From Planctomycetota bacterium (GTDB taxonomy: Bacteria > Planctomycetota > UBA1135 > GCA-002686595): DNA of 64,000 nucleotides. The position numbers and the translations under genes are program-made. Shown in pieces: positions 17,442 through 28,575 of the stretch (the first letter of the stretch is position 1; each line of letters opens with the position of its first letter). Below the pieces are notes generated by a model. It made no database searches. It worked only from the letters and a program-made list of their open reading frames with translations, and had not been told where the DNA came from. Location: NCBI GenBank assembly GCA_029259595.1, contig JAJDEW010000101.1, positions 48,066 to 112,065 on the forward strand, given 5' to 3'.

Positions 17442-20400
17442 TCAGAACCCGAAGGTCAGGCGATAGCCGTCGGTCAATCCGAACTTCACGGCCGAGCCGG
17501 ACGGATCGAACAGCATGCCTTGCACGTCGAGGGCGTAGCCGACGATCGACGGGACGAAGGGGATCGGGAAGTCGACCGGGGCGGGATTGCCGGGGCCGCT
17601 CCAGAGGCTACCGACCAAGAGGGGCCGGATCAGGAAGGCGCCGGTGCGGATCAGGAGCTCGCCCGTGCCGTTCATGCCGAGACCGGGTACCTGCACGCCG
17701 CAGGGGAAGCTCGGATAGCCTCCGAGCGAGATCGCCAAGATCGGGACCGAGCCCGGGGCTTGTGTGCCGAGCGGGTTGTCGATGCCGAAGGTCATGGTCG
17801 TGCCGATGACCGGCGAACCGGCGAGCAGCGTCATGCTGCCAGCCGGGTTGACGCCGCAGCCGCTCGCGACCGTTCCTTCCGGCGGCAGGAAGCGGAAGTC
17901 ATCGATGTAGCCGAAGGACGGCACGCTGCCGTCCCCGCCGTTGCCGACCTGGATCGATACGGTGAAGGTCGTCAGCGGCGTCGCGCTCGGGAACGTCGTC
18001 TCGAGGTTGAGTCCGGCGACCTCGATCGGGGTCATCGGCAGGCCGTGGATGACGGAAGTCGTCGGTGTGGGGGAGAACGTGTCCTTGTAATAGACGTTGA
18101 CGGTCGTGAGGCCGTCGGAGACGTCGACGCTCATCCAGTCGTTGCGGCCGGGATCGTCGGGGTTCTCCGCGCGCAGGAAGGCCGCCTGGAAGAGCAGGTT
18201 GGGATTGCCGGGCGGATAGCGGAAGACCTGGCTGATTCCGACCCCGCCGAGGGCGGGCGACGTGCTGCCTCCGGGATTCGACGGCGGCGTCGCGTTGTTC
18301 GAGCCGCTGGCGTTGAGTTCGACCCACTGGCTTCCGTCGACCGGCATCGGCCCGTCGCTCGGGAAGAGGAAGGGCTGCACGAGGTGCGCCAATCCGCCGG
18401 TGAGCACCCACGGCGTGGTGGGCAGCGTGGCCGGCACCTGGCCCTCGAAGGACGGATCGAGCAGGTCCGCGTCGACCGTGATGTAGTCGGTCTTCGTCAG
18501 CACGTCCGAGCCACCAGGGCCCTGGACCGTCAGACTGACCGTGAACGACCCGGGCGTTCCGTACGACCAGAAGGGGTTCTGACCGCTGGAGGAACCGCCA
18601 TCGCCGAAGTTCCACGACCAGCTCGTGATCGGGCCGCTGGAGAGGTCCGAGAAGGCCACCGCGAGCGGTGCTTGGCCCGACGTCGGCGTGCCTGAGAAGT
18701 TCGCCACGGGCGCGGGGTCGAGGACGTCGACGTAGTCCGTGGCCGTGAACACGTCCGAGCCGCCCGGTCCCGTCACCGTAAGCGCGACGGTGTACGTTCC
18801 GCCGCTCGTGTAGGTGTGGTTCGGGTTCTGGGCGCTCGAGCCGTTGCCGTCCCCGAAGTCCCAGCTGTAGCTCGTGACGTTGCCTGTCGAGCCGTCGGTG
18901 AAGGCGACGACGAGCGGAGCGGTGCCGCTCGTCGGGGTGCCCGAGAAGCCGCCGACCGGCGCCGGCCATTCGACCAGCACGAGGTCCGTTTGCGTGCGGG
19001 TGTCCGCGCCACCGGGCCCGCTCGCGACCAGACTCACGGTGTAGAGCCCCGGGGTCGTGTAGACGTGGCCGGGGTTCTGGGCGCTGGACGAACCGCCGTC
19101 CCCGAAGGTCCAGGACCAGCCCGTGACATTGCCCGTGGTCGTGTCACTGAAGGACACGTTGAGCGGAGCCAGCCCGACCGTCGGCGCCGCCGTGAAGTCG
19201 GCGACGGGGGCCGGTTCCTCGACCGCGATGTAGTCGGTGCGCGTGAACGTATCGACGCCGCTGCCGTCGCCGACCGTCAACACGACCGTGTAGAGCCCGG
19301 GCGTGGCGTAGACGTAGTTCGGGTTCTGGATGCTCGCACCGCCGCCGTCTCCGAAGGACCAGGACCAGCTCGTGACGTTGCCCGTGGACGTGTCGGTGAA
19401 GTTGACCGCGAGCGGGGCGTCGCCGGTGGTCGGCGCGCCGGTGAAGCCCGCGAGCAACACGGAGGAGTCGACGTCGATCGCGACCGTCTCCTGATCGAAG
19501 ACGTGGTTGCCGTCGGTCGCGCGCGCGACAAACGCGTAGCTGCCGGCCTGCGTCGGCGTGCCCGACAGGACGCCAGCGCTAGAGAGCTGCATCCCGGGCG
19601 GGAGCTGGGAGCCACCGAGCGTGAAGCGGTACGAGTTCGCGTTCGTGAGGCTCGAGACGCCGTCGTAGCCGACCGGCTGCGAGAAGCCGCCGCTGCGTCC
19701 GCGTGAGATGCCGACCGTCGGCGTCACGTTCGCGTTGCCCGAACCGTAGTGGAACTCGATCGCGCCCGAGTCGCGCAGCGTGACGGAGAAGTTGCACAGC
19801 GCGCCGGTGTCGAAGTGGTGCGCGCGCCAGCGAAACGTCACCTCGCCCGCGATCGCGGTCGAGACGAAGATGTCGTCGCCGGCTTGATCCGTGCGCAGGT
19901 CATCCCAGAGCGGCGCGATCCTGTGCTCGAAGCGCAGGCGCGTCTTCTGGTTACCCGGGTTGGTCTGACCGCTGTCGACGAAGTCGAGGAAGCCGTTCGA
20001 GCTGACGTAGATCGTCCCGTAGGACTCGCCAAAAAACGGGAAGGCAAACGGTAGGGTGTAGCTCCAGACACCTTCGTCCGCGCGCCAGTTTTGGCCGCTG
20101 CCGACGCTGGCGAACAGGCTCGAGCCCAGATTCTGCTCGGTGTAGACGGGGTTCTCGATGACTTCCGCCCAGGTCTTGCCGCCCGTGCCGCCGGTGACCG
20201 AGAGAGCCTGTGTGTACGGCGTCGCGAGCGTCGCGGCCGGGAGGCTCGCGCTCGTGATGCTCGGCGCGCTCGGGTTCGCGTACGTGAACGTCATGTTCGT
20301 GGCCGGCGCCGAGATCGAAGTCAGGCGGTTGTCGTTGGCGATGACGTTGCCTTGCTGGTAGGCGCGCAGGTTCGGCGAGGTCGTGCCCGTGATCTGGGTG

Positions 20401-21947
20401 GCGAAGGATGCGCGATAAGGGTCGAGCGAATCGCCCCGGTTGAAGCCCTGTTCGAGCTCCCAGTCGTCGTCCGCCTGCAAGAGCGCGATGCGATAGTGGT
20501 TGCCGTTGGCGGGCCAGCCGGCCTGTCCCGGATAGCCCTCGTCCGCGTTGACGTTGTTCGAGCCCAGCTCGCCCTTGGCGTCGTCGCAGTGGTAGATGCC
20601 GAGCCCCTGCTGGGGCAGCTGAGCGTCGAAGCCGACCTGGCGGCGGTTCTCGATCAGGACGTATTCCCCGTTCGGGTAGCCGCTATCGAGCACGAAGGCT
20701 TCGGCGTTCACCTCGAGGTGGGACAGCGAGTGAGCGCCGAGCAGAAGCTGCGTGGGCGCGATCCAGCCCATCTTCATCTTCGACCACGCGCACATGTGCG
20801 AGGGGTACTGCTGGCTGCCGTCGAAGCCCCAGGAGCCGGCCGCCATCAAGCACCAGTTGCCGAGTCCCTGACCGCCGCCATCCGTGTCGTACTCGTCGGG
20901 CAAGCCGAAGAAGTGGCCCAGCTCGTGGGCCACGACGCCGATGCGCCCGGGGTTCGAGCCCGAGGTCGACCACAGTCCCGGTGAGATGTTGTACTCGGAG
21001 ACCTTGATGCCCTCCGCGCTGGTCCAGGTCGGGATCGACCACTTGTGCGACCACATGCGATCGTCTTGAGAGGTGCCGTACTGGTCCGAACCGCCCCACT
21101 CGGCGCCGTAGCCCGAGTGCAGAAACGTGATCGCGTCGATCCAGCCGTCGCCATCGGAGTCGAACTGCGAGAAGTCGATCGACGCATCGGCTGCGTCGAG
21201 GCCGTCTTCGATCAGCTCCCACGTGCGCGACGTCAGGCCGGAGTTGCCATTCGCGTAGTAGGTCTCCGAGTTCGGAACGTCGATCCAGGCCGTGACCGTC
21301 GAATCGATCGTCAGCGCGCCGTAGGTGTTCTCGAGGTAGTGGTCGCGGACGCTGCCCGTCGGCGCCAGCGTCGGATGGCCGCCGACCGCATTCATGATCG
21401 TCGTGACGTCAGCCTGGGACGGCAGCGTGCGGTTCTGGCCGCCCGGTCCATGGCCATTGAAGCGCAAGAGCAGCACGAGGTTGCCGACCGAGCCGCTGCC
21501 CGCCTGGAAGGCCGGTGCGGTCGTCGAGCTCGGATCCTGGTTCAGCGCGCGGTCGAGTTTCGGGTCGCGCGGGCCGGGGCCCGCGGGCGCGACCGGCGTG
21601 ACCCCGCTCGCGAACGTGACGCCGGCGGGGAGCTGCGTGCCGGCTCGGTAGCTCGTCGCCTGCAGACGTCCGCGCGCATCCAGCTCGGCCAAGTGCCAGG
21701 CACCTTCGGCGAAGACCACCGGGCGACCTTCGAGATCCTCGTGCCAGTGGTTGTACCCGTTTCCGCGCAGCACGAGCTCGAGCGTCGTTCCGTCGGGCTG
21801 GGTCACCTCGAACGCGCCCGGCCGTGCCGGTGCGACGCAGTCGAAGCCCTGGACGGTCGATCCAGGGGCTCCTTGACGGGACGAGACGGAACTGACGAGG
21901 GCGGCGGCGACGAAACCGGCGGCGACGAGAGGGCGCACGTGAACCAT
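17442..21947 (-). CDS. Secreted M6-type metalloprotease with Ig-like and four PKD domains
   Basis: The ATG at 21947 opens a signal peptide (MVHVRPLVAAGFVAAALVS) of a 1501-residue protein. An N-terminal propeptide-like region precedes an M6 (immune-inhibitor-A-like) zinc peptidase whose HExxH is HELGH near residue 340 in GVVAHELGHFFGLPDEYD. A beta-sandwich region with a putative Ig signature (LPPGMQLSSAGVLSGTPTQ) follows, then four PKD domains (about 831-1155, each with W(S/T)W(S/T/D/N)FGDG or a close variant). The last 345 residues are the same two modules that end the 13444-15291 protein. It is presumably an exported, possibly surface-bound protease for degrading protein in particles. It lies 189 bases downstream of nuoN on the same strand and probably has its own promoter. 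Confidence 0.9.
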   Translation of the reverse strand: MVHVRPLVAAGFVAAALVSSVSSRQGAPGSTVQGFDCVAPARPGAFEVTQPDGTTLELVLRGNGYNHWHEDLEGRPVVFAEGAWHLAELDARGRLQATSYRAGTQLPAGVTFASGVTPVAPAGPGPRDPKLDRALNQDPSSTTAPAFQAGSGSVGNLVLLLRFNGHGPGGQNRTLPSQADVTTIMNAVGGHPTLAPTGSVRDHYLENTYGALTIDSTVTAWIDVPNSETYYANGNSGLTSRTWELIEDGLDAADASIDFSQFDSDGDGWIDAITFLHSGYGAEWGGSDQYGTSQDDRMWSHKWSIPTWTSAEGIKVSEYNISPGLWSTSGSNPGRIGVVAHELGHFFGLPDEYDTDGGGQGLGNWCLMAAGSWGFDGSQQYPSHMCAWSKMKMGWIAPTQLLLGAHSLSHLEVNAEAFVLDSGYPNGEYVLIENRRQVGFDAQLPQQGLGIYHCDDAKGELGSNNVNADEGYPGQAGWPANGNHYRIALLQADDDWELEQGFNRGDSLDPYRASFATQITGTTSPNLRAYQQGNVIANDNRLTSISAPATNMTFTYANPSAPSITSASLPAATLATPYTQALSVTGGTGGKTWAEVIENPVYTEQNLGSSLFASVGSGQNWRADEGVWSYTLPFAFPFFGESYGTIYVSSNGFLDFVDSGQTNPGNQKTRLRFEHRIAPLWDDLRTDQAGDDIFVSTAIAGEVTFRWRAHHFDTGALCNFSVTLRDSGAIEFHYGSGNANVTPTVGISRGRSGGFSQPVGYDGVSSLTNANSYRFTLGGSQLPPGMQLSSAGVLSGTPTQAGSYAFVARATDGNHVFDQETVAIDVDSSVLLAGFTGAPTTGDAPLAVNFTDTSTGNVTSWSWSFGDGGGASIQNPNYVYATPGLYTVVLTVGDGSGVDTFTRTDYIAVEEPAPVADFTAAPTVGLAPLNVSFSDTTTGNVTGWSWTFGDGGSSSAQNPGHVYTTPGLYTVSLVASGPGGADTRTQTDLVLVEWPAPVGGFSGTPTSGTAPLVVAFTDGSTGNVTSYSWDFGDGNGSSAQNPNHTYTSGGTYTVALTVTGPGGSDVFTATDYVDVLDPAPVANFSGTPTSGQAPLAVAFSDLSSGPITSWSWNFGDGGSSSGQNPFWSYGTPGSFTVSLTVQGPGGSDVLTKTDYITVDADLLDPSFEGQVPATLPTTPWVLTGGLAHLVQPFLFPSDGPMPVDGSQWVELNASGSNNATPPSNPGGSTSPALGGVGISQVFRYPPGNPNLLFQAAFLRAENPDDPGRNDWMSVDVSDGLTTVNVYYKDTFSPTPTTSVIHGLPMTPIEVAGLNLETTFPSATPLTTFTVSIQVGNGGDGSVPSFGYIDDFRFLPPEGTVASGCGVNPAGSMTLLAGSPVIGTTMTFGIDNPLGTQAPGSVPILAISLGGYPSFPCGVQVPGLGMNGTGELLIRTGAFLIRPLLVGSLWSGPGNPAPVDFPIPFVPSIVGYALDVQGMLFDPSGSAVKFGLTDGYRLTFGF

Positions 21948-22026
21948 GGGATCCGTGGGAGGCGTGGGTGGAGGGGTGAGAGGGAAGCCACGGGACCGCG
22001 TGACGGTCGGACCGAGCCCCCCCGGT

Positions 22027-22062
22027 GCGTGCTCCCGAGCACGCGCGTTAAATGTAACGCGC
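22027..22062. promoter_or_regulatory. Two overlapping inverted repeats upstream of the M6 protease gene
   Basis: GCGTGCTC-CC-GAGCACGC (22027-22044) and GCGCGTTA-AATG-TAACGCGC (22043-22062) are both perfect 8-bp stems and share two bases, so as RNA they could not fully form together. They lie 80-115 bases upstream of the protease ATG and about 75 bases beyond the nuoN stop. They may be operators, a leader switch, or weak termination signals for the nuo transcript. Confidence 0.4.
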
Positions 22063-22136
22063 TGCGTGGAATCAGGCCCCGCTGGGAAGTCTTTTCCGCG
22101 GCGCACGGGGGCCGAGGAGCGCCGCCCAGGCGCGGA

Positions 22137-23597
22137 TCAGGCGATCAGGGCGAGAAACGTGCCGGGCGCCAGGCCGAAGAGCAGCACGAAGAAGCAGCAG
22201 ACCCAGGTCGCGATCCGGGCCGTGGGGCGCAGAGCGGGGCCGAGCTGGGCGCCGTCCGTTGCGCCTGGGGCCTCCATGAAGAGCACCACCAGGACGCGCA
22301 GGTAGTAGCCCAGGGCCACGACCGAGAGCAGTGCACCGAGGACGGCGACCGCGATCAGGTCGGCTTCGACGAGCTCCGCGAAGACGAACCACTTGCCGAG
22401 GAAGCCGCCCGTCGCCGGGATGCCGCCGAGCGAGAGCATGAAGAGCGTCATCGCGCCCGCGAGAGCCGGATGTTCACGTCCCAGGCCGCGCAGGTCGTCG
22501 AGCGTCGCGAAGCGGCGCTCGGGCGTTTCGAGCAGGCTGAGGATCCCGAAGGCTCCCGTCGCGGTGAAGACGTAGGCACCCATGTAGAACAGGGCCGCGC
22601 GCGTGAGGCCCGCTTCGTCGGCTCCCGCCATGCCGGCCGCGACGAGCAGGAGCATCGTTCCGGCGTGCGCGACGCCCGAGTACGCGAGCATGCGCTTGAG
22701 GTCGGTCTGGACCAGGGCGCCGAGGTTGCCCGCGGCCATCGTCACGAGCGCGATGGCCGACACGACGAAGCCGGCGTCCTCGGGGAAGAGCCCGATGATG
22801 CGCAGGAGGAAGCCGAAGGCGGCGGCCTTGGTGCCCGTCGCCATCAACACCGTGACGGGCGTCGGCGCACCCTGGTAGACGTCGGGGACCCAGAGGTGGA
22901 AGGGGAAGACGGAGACCTTGAAGAACAGGCTGGCCGCGACCAGCGCGGAACCCGCCAGCGCCATCGTTCCGCCTGGGTCGGCTTCGAGCAGGTGGGGGAT
23001 CGAGAGGGTCCCGTGCGCGGCGTAGAGCAAGGCCGAGCCGTAGAGGAGGAGCGCGCTCGAAAAGGATCCCAAGAGGAAGTACTTCAGACCCGCTTCGACC
23101 GACTCGGTGCGTGCGCGCCGGAAGGCGGCGAGCGCATACAGCGGCAGCGACAAGAGCTCGAGTCCGATGAAGAAGACGATGAGGTCGCCCGCTCCGACCA
23201 TCAGCATCATCCCGGCCGGTGCACAGAGCAGGAGCGCGTCGTGCTCGGGTTGGAAGGGCTTGTCCTCGCGGTAGTAGCCGAGGCCGTAGACCCAGGCCAT
23301 GAGCGTCGACGCCAGGAAGAGCAGACCCCACACCGACGTGTGTGCATCGACGTAGAACGTGCCGTCGAGAACCGGCCCCGGGCCGCCTCCGTTCAGAAGG
23401 TTCTTGCAGCAGAAGAAGCCGGACACGACCAGCGTCGCCACGAAGGCGAAGTTCCGTGCGGGCTTCAAGCGCTCGACGATGTCGCAGAGCAGGAACAGCA
23501 GAACCCCGCTGCCGAGGGCCAGGATCGGAGCCGTGGCGGCGCTGGCGCCGACCGTGAAGACGTCGTCGAAGACCGCTTGAAGCTGGGAGGTCGTCAC
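22137..23597 (-). CDS. nuoN: NADH-quinone oxidoreductase subunit N
   Basis: The 486-residue, many-times membrane-spanning protein is the NuoN antiporter-like subunit of the membrane arm of complex I. The conserved proton-channel segment KVSVFPFHLWVPDVYQGAPT carries the key lysine, and FFIGLELLSLPLYALAAFRR carries the partner glutamate. The start is GTG 23597, overlapping the nuoM stop as GTGA. It is the last gene of the nuoA-N operon. No strong terminator with a U-tract follows; a loose GGCCCC/GGGGCC pairing lies at 22075-22113. Confidence 0.96.
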   Translation of the reverse strand: MTTSQLQAVFDDVFTVGASAATAPILALGSGVLLFLLCDIVERLKPARNFAFVATLVVSGFFCCKNLLNGGGPGPVLDGTFYVDAHTSVWGLLFLASTLMAWVYGLGYYREDKPFQPEHDALLLCAPAGMMLMVGAGDLIVFFIGLELLSLPLYALAAFRRARTESVEAGLKYFLLGSFSSALLLYGSALLYAAHGTLSIPHLLEADPGGTMALAGSALVAASLFFKVSVFPFHLWVPDVYQGAPTPVTVLMATGTKAAAFGFLLRIIGLFPEDAGFVVSAIALVTMAAGNLGALVQTDLKRMLAYSGVAHAGTMLLLVAAGMAGADEAGLTRAALFYMGAYVFTATGAFGILSLLETPERRFATLDDLRGLGREHPALAGAMTLFMLSLGGIPATGGFLGKWFVFAELVEADLIAVAVLGALLSVVALGYYLRVLVVLFMEAPGATDGAQLGPALRPTARIATWVCCFFVLLFGLAPGTFLALIA

Positions 23598-25146
23598 CGG
23601 CCTTCCTCCAGGTCCGGGGTGGTGGGCGCGGGCGGCGGAGCGAGTCGGGCGCCTCGTTCGGCGGTCCCGCGCACGGCTTCGATGCGTGCGTCGAGGGCGC
23701 CGAGCGTCCCGTCGAGCTTGGCGAGGAAGGCGTTCGGCTGGACACCGATCCAGAACACGAAGAGGACCAGCGGCAGCATCAAGCCGACCTCGCGCGCGCC
23801 GAGGTCGCGCAGCGTGCGGTTCTCCTCGTGCACGACCGCGCCGAAGAGCAGGCGGCGCGTGGCCATCAGCAGATAGACGGCGCCGAAGATGACGCCCGTG
23901 ACGGCGATCGTGGCCCAGAAGGGCGAGGCCTCGAACGTGCCGAGCAGGATCAGATACTCGCCGACGAAACCGTTCAGGCCGGGCAAACCGACGCTCGAGA
24001 GCATGGTCAGAACGAAGAAGAAGGCGAACACGGGCATGACGCTCGCGATGCCGCCGAAGCGGTCGAGCGCGCGCGTGTGACGACGCTCGTAGATCATGCC
24101 GACCAGGAGGAACAAGAGGCCCGTCGACAGGCCGTGGTTCACCATCTGGAGCACGCTACCGGTGATGCCTTCGCGGCTGAGCGCGAACATGCCGAGCACG
24201 CAGAAGCCGAGGTGGCTCACGGATGAACAGGCGATCAAGCGCTTGAGGTCGTTCTGCGCCATGGCGAGAAACGCGCCGTAGACGATTCCGACCGCACCGA
24301 GCCCCATGAAGAGCGGCGACCAGGCCAGGGCCGTGGCGGGAAAGACCTGGATGCCGAAGCGTAAGAGGCCGTAGGTGCCCATCTTCAGCAGGATGCCGGC
24401 GAGCAGTACCGAGCCCGAGGTCGGCGCCTCGGTGTGTGCATCGGCCAGCCAGGTGTGGAAGGGCAGGACCGGCACCTTGATGGCGAAGGCCAGTGCGAAG
24501 GACGCGAAGATCAGGCCCTGGGCCCGCAGGGAGAGATCTCCGGCGACGTCGATGACCTCGACGACGCTGGTCGTCCCCGTGAGATAGATCAGGGCGATCA
24601 CCCCGACGAGCATCACGAGGCTGCCGGCCACCGTGTAGAGGAAGAACTTGATCGTCGCGTAGATGCGACGCTCGCCGCCCCAGATCCCGACGATGAAGTA
24701 GAGCGGGACGAGGCTGACCTCCCAGAACACGTAGAACAGGACGAGGTCGGTGGCCAAGAAGACCCCGAGCATGCCCGTTTCCATCACGAGCAGCCAGATG
24801 AAGAACTCCTTCAGGCGCTCGTGGATGTGCCCGTAGGTGGACAGGACCACGATCGGCATCAGAAGCGTCGTCAGGCAGACCAACAGGATCGAGATCCCGT
24901 CGACGCCGACCGCGTACTCGACCGTCGTCGTTCCTCCCGGTAGCTGGAACCAGGTCGCGTGCACCGCGTGCTGCATGCCGGCGCGGCTGCCGTCGAACTG
25001 GAACCAGAGCGCAAAGCCCAGCAGCGCGACCAGGCCGGTGACAAGCAGCGCGAGCGGACGCACGAGCGTGGTCCGCGAGGCCGGGACCAGGCCGATCGCG
25101 AAGGCTCCGAGGAGCGGCAGGAAGATCGAGGTCGTGAGCAGATCCA

Positions 25147-25147
<1 letters not shown>
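23594..25147 (-). CDS. nuoM: NADH-quinone oxidoreductase subunit M
   Basis: This 517-residue membrane protein is the second antiporter-like subunit of complex I. The channel glutamate is in LFYVFWEVSLVPLYFIVG and the lysine-containing helix is KVPVLPFHTWLADAHTEAP. The ATG at 25147 overlaps the nuoL stop (TGATG) and is preferred over the TTG one codon upstream. It has an unusually polar, Ala/Pro-rich cytoplasmic tail of about 35 residues beyond the last helix. The subunit helps translocate protons during NADH oxidation. Confidence 0.96.
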
Positions 25148-27156
<2,009 letters not shown>

Positions 27157-27160
27157 GGCG

Positions 27161-27493
27161 TCAGCCCTTCAACTCCGTCACGGCGTCGAGACTCACGGAT
27201 TCCTTCTGACGGTAGAGCGCGATGATGAGGGCGAGTCCGACGGCCGCTTCGGCCGCCGCCACCAGGATCACGAACAGCGCGAAGATCGGGCCCTGCAGCG
27301 GGTTGCCCACGCCTTCGAGCGAAGCCTGCGCCCAGTGCCGGCTGGCACCCAGGAAGGTCAGGTTCGCGGCGTTCAGCATGAGCTCGATCGAAGCCAGCAC
27401 GATGATGATGTTGCGCCGCACGAGAAAGCCCAGCACCCCGAGCGCGAAGAGCGCGGCCGCGAGGGCGAAGAGGTGTTCGGTCGGGACGTTCAC
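27161..27493 (-). CDS. nuoK: NADH-quinone oxidoreductase subunit K
   Basis: The 110-residue product has three transmembrane helices and the typical NuoK segments GFLVRRNIIIVLASIELMLN and VAAAEAAVGLALIIALYR; the two helix glutamates are essential for proton transfer in the family. The GTG at 27493 overlaps the nuoJ stop (GTGA) and has GGGGGT as ribosome site; a GTG seven codons further upstream would make an atypical N-terminus. It is placed between nuoJ and nuoL, as in most bacterial nuo operons. Confidence 0.95.
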   Translation of the reverse strand: MNVPTEHLFALAAALFALGVLGFLVRRNIIIVLASIELMLNAANLTFLGASRHWAQASLEGVGNPLQGPIFALFVILVAAAEAAVGLALIIALYRQKESVSLDAVTELKG

Positions 27494-28068
27494 TGCTCGA
27501 CCCCCTTCTGCCACGGCCAGCCGGCCTTCTCACCGACGTTCTCGTCGATCCGGCCGCGCTGGCGCTTGGCCAGGACGATGACGGCGATCATCGTCGCGAG
27601 GAGCAGCAAGGAGGCGGCCTCGAAGGGCAGCATGTAGCGGCTGAACAGGACCTCGGCCAGCGGCTCGAGGCGGTCGATGCCACCCTCGCGCGTCGCGAGG
27701 GTCGCGACCGGCGCAGGTGCATGGCCGGGGGCGAGCACGCCGACGAGGCAGAGGACCGTGGCCGCGGCGCCGGCGATGACAAAGCGCGTCTTGCCGATCG
27801 CCTTGGCGGGGCTCTCGCTGAACTGGTTCAGATCGCCCAGGTTCAAGAGCATGATCACGAACAGGAACAGGACCATGATCGCGCCGGCGTAGACCAGAAG
27901 CTGCGTCGCCGCCAGGAACTGGAAGCCCGCCAGCAGGTAGATGCCGGCCAGGCACACGAAGACGCCCAGGAGCGAAAGGACGCTGTAGAGCGGCATCTTC
28001 GCCGTGACGACCCCTGCCGCGAAGGCGAGCGCGAGAGCGGCTAGGAGGTAGAAGAGGATTTCCGCCAC
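27490..28068 (-). CDS. nuoJ: NADH-quinone oxidoreductase subunit J
   Basis: This 192-residue membrane subunit starts at GTG 28068 within the last codons of nuoI (28-base overlap), because the motif-bearing first helix begins right there (AEILFYLLAALALAFAAGVV). The family signature is ATQLLVYAGAIMVLFLFVIM, which includes the helix that connects quinone reduction to proton pumping. A periplasmic-side loop of about 35 residues near the C-terminus is rather hydrophilic. The frame runs further upstream, but only as shadow of nuoI. Confidence 0.93.
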   Translation of the reverse strand: MAEILFYLLAALALAFAAGVVTAKMPLYSVLSLLGVFVCLAGIYLLAGFQFLAATQLLVYAGAIMVLFLFVIMLLNLGDLNQFSESPAKAIGKTRFVIAGAAATVLCLVGVLAPGHAPAPVATLATREGGIDRLEPLAEVLFSRYMLPFEAASLLLLATMIAVIVLAKRQRGRIDENVGEKAGWPWQKGVEQ

Positions 28069-28565
28069 CGGTCGTTCACCTTGTAGAAGTAGTCGATGCG
28101 CTTCTGCAGCGCGGCCTTCGGACGCTTCAGCTTGTCGATGTCGTACACGAGAGCCGCGCGCGTGAAGTCGGCCAACTCGAGCTCGTCGCTCATGAAGATG
28201 GCGTCCTTGGGGCAGGCTTCCTCGCAAAAGCCGCACAGGATGCAGCGCAGCATGTCGATCTCGAAGCGCTCGGGCTCGCGCTCGATGAACCGGTCGGTTT
28301 CTTGCCCGTCGATCGTGATGGCGTAGGCGGGGCAAGCCACCTCGCACAGACCGCACGAAACGCAGGCCAGCGTCTCGTTGTCTTCCAGGAGGGTCAGGCG
28401 CGGCTGGCCGCGCGTGACCTCGTTCGTGGGCAGACCCTCCTCGGGATATTGGCGCGTGATCTTCGGCTGAAAGATCGCCCGGAACGAGTGCGACAACGCC
28501 CGCACGATCTCCGGCAGGAACAGCCGCTCCATGAGCGAGAGCTCTTTGCGTTTGACGATGACCAT
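28041..28565 (-). CDS. nuoI: NADH-quinone oxidoreductase subunit I (ferredoxin-like)
   Basis: The 174-residue protein carries two 4Fe-4S clusters (N6a, N6b) that pass electrons from the peripheral arm to NuoB. Both ligand sets are visible: CVSCGLCEVACP and CILCGFCEEACP. An amphipathic N-terminal helix (LSLMERLFLPEIVRALSH) probably lies along the membrane. The ATG at 28565 follows nuoH by 10 bases, one of only two non-overlapping junctions in the operon, the other being nuoK-nuoL. Its 3' end overlaps nuoJ by 28 bases. Confidence 0.97.
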   Translation of the reverse strand: MVIVKRKELSLMERLFLPEIVRALSHSFRAIFQPKITRQYPEEGLPTNEVTRGQPRLTLLEDNETLACVSCGLCEVACPAYAITIDGQETDRFIEREPERFEIDMLRCILCGFCEEACPKDAIFMSDELELADFTRAALVYDIDKLKRPKAALQKRIDYFYKVNDRWRKSSSTS

Positions 28566-28575
28566 GGGTCGAAGC

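Noticed and set aside
22075..22113. GGCCCC/GGGGCC pairing as the nuo operon terminator
   Set aside because: The loop would be 27 bases and no U-tract follows on the minus strand.
21045..23876. 943-codon plus-strand frame opposite the M6 protease, nuoN and nuoM
   Set aside because: It crosses two intergenic boundaries and reads as Arg/Gly/Glu-rich shadow of real minus-strand genes.
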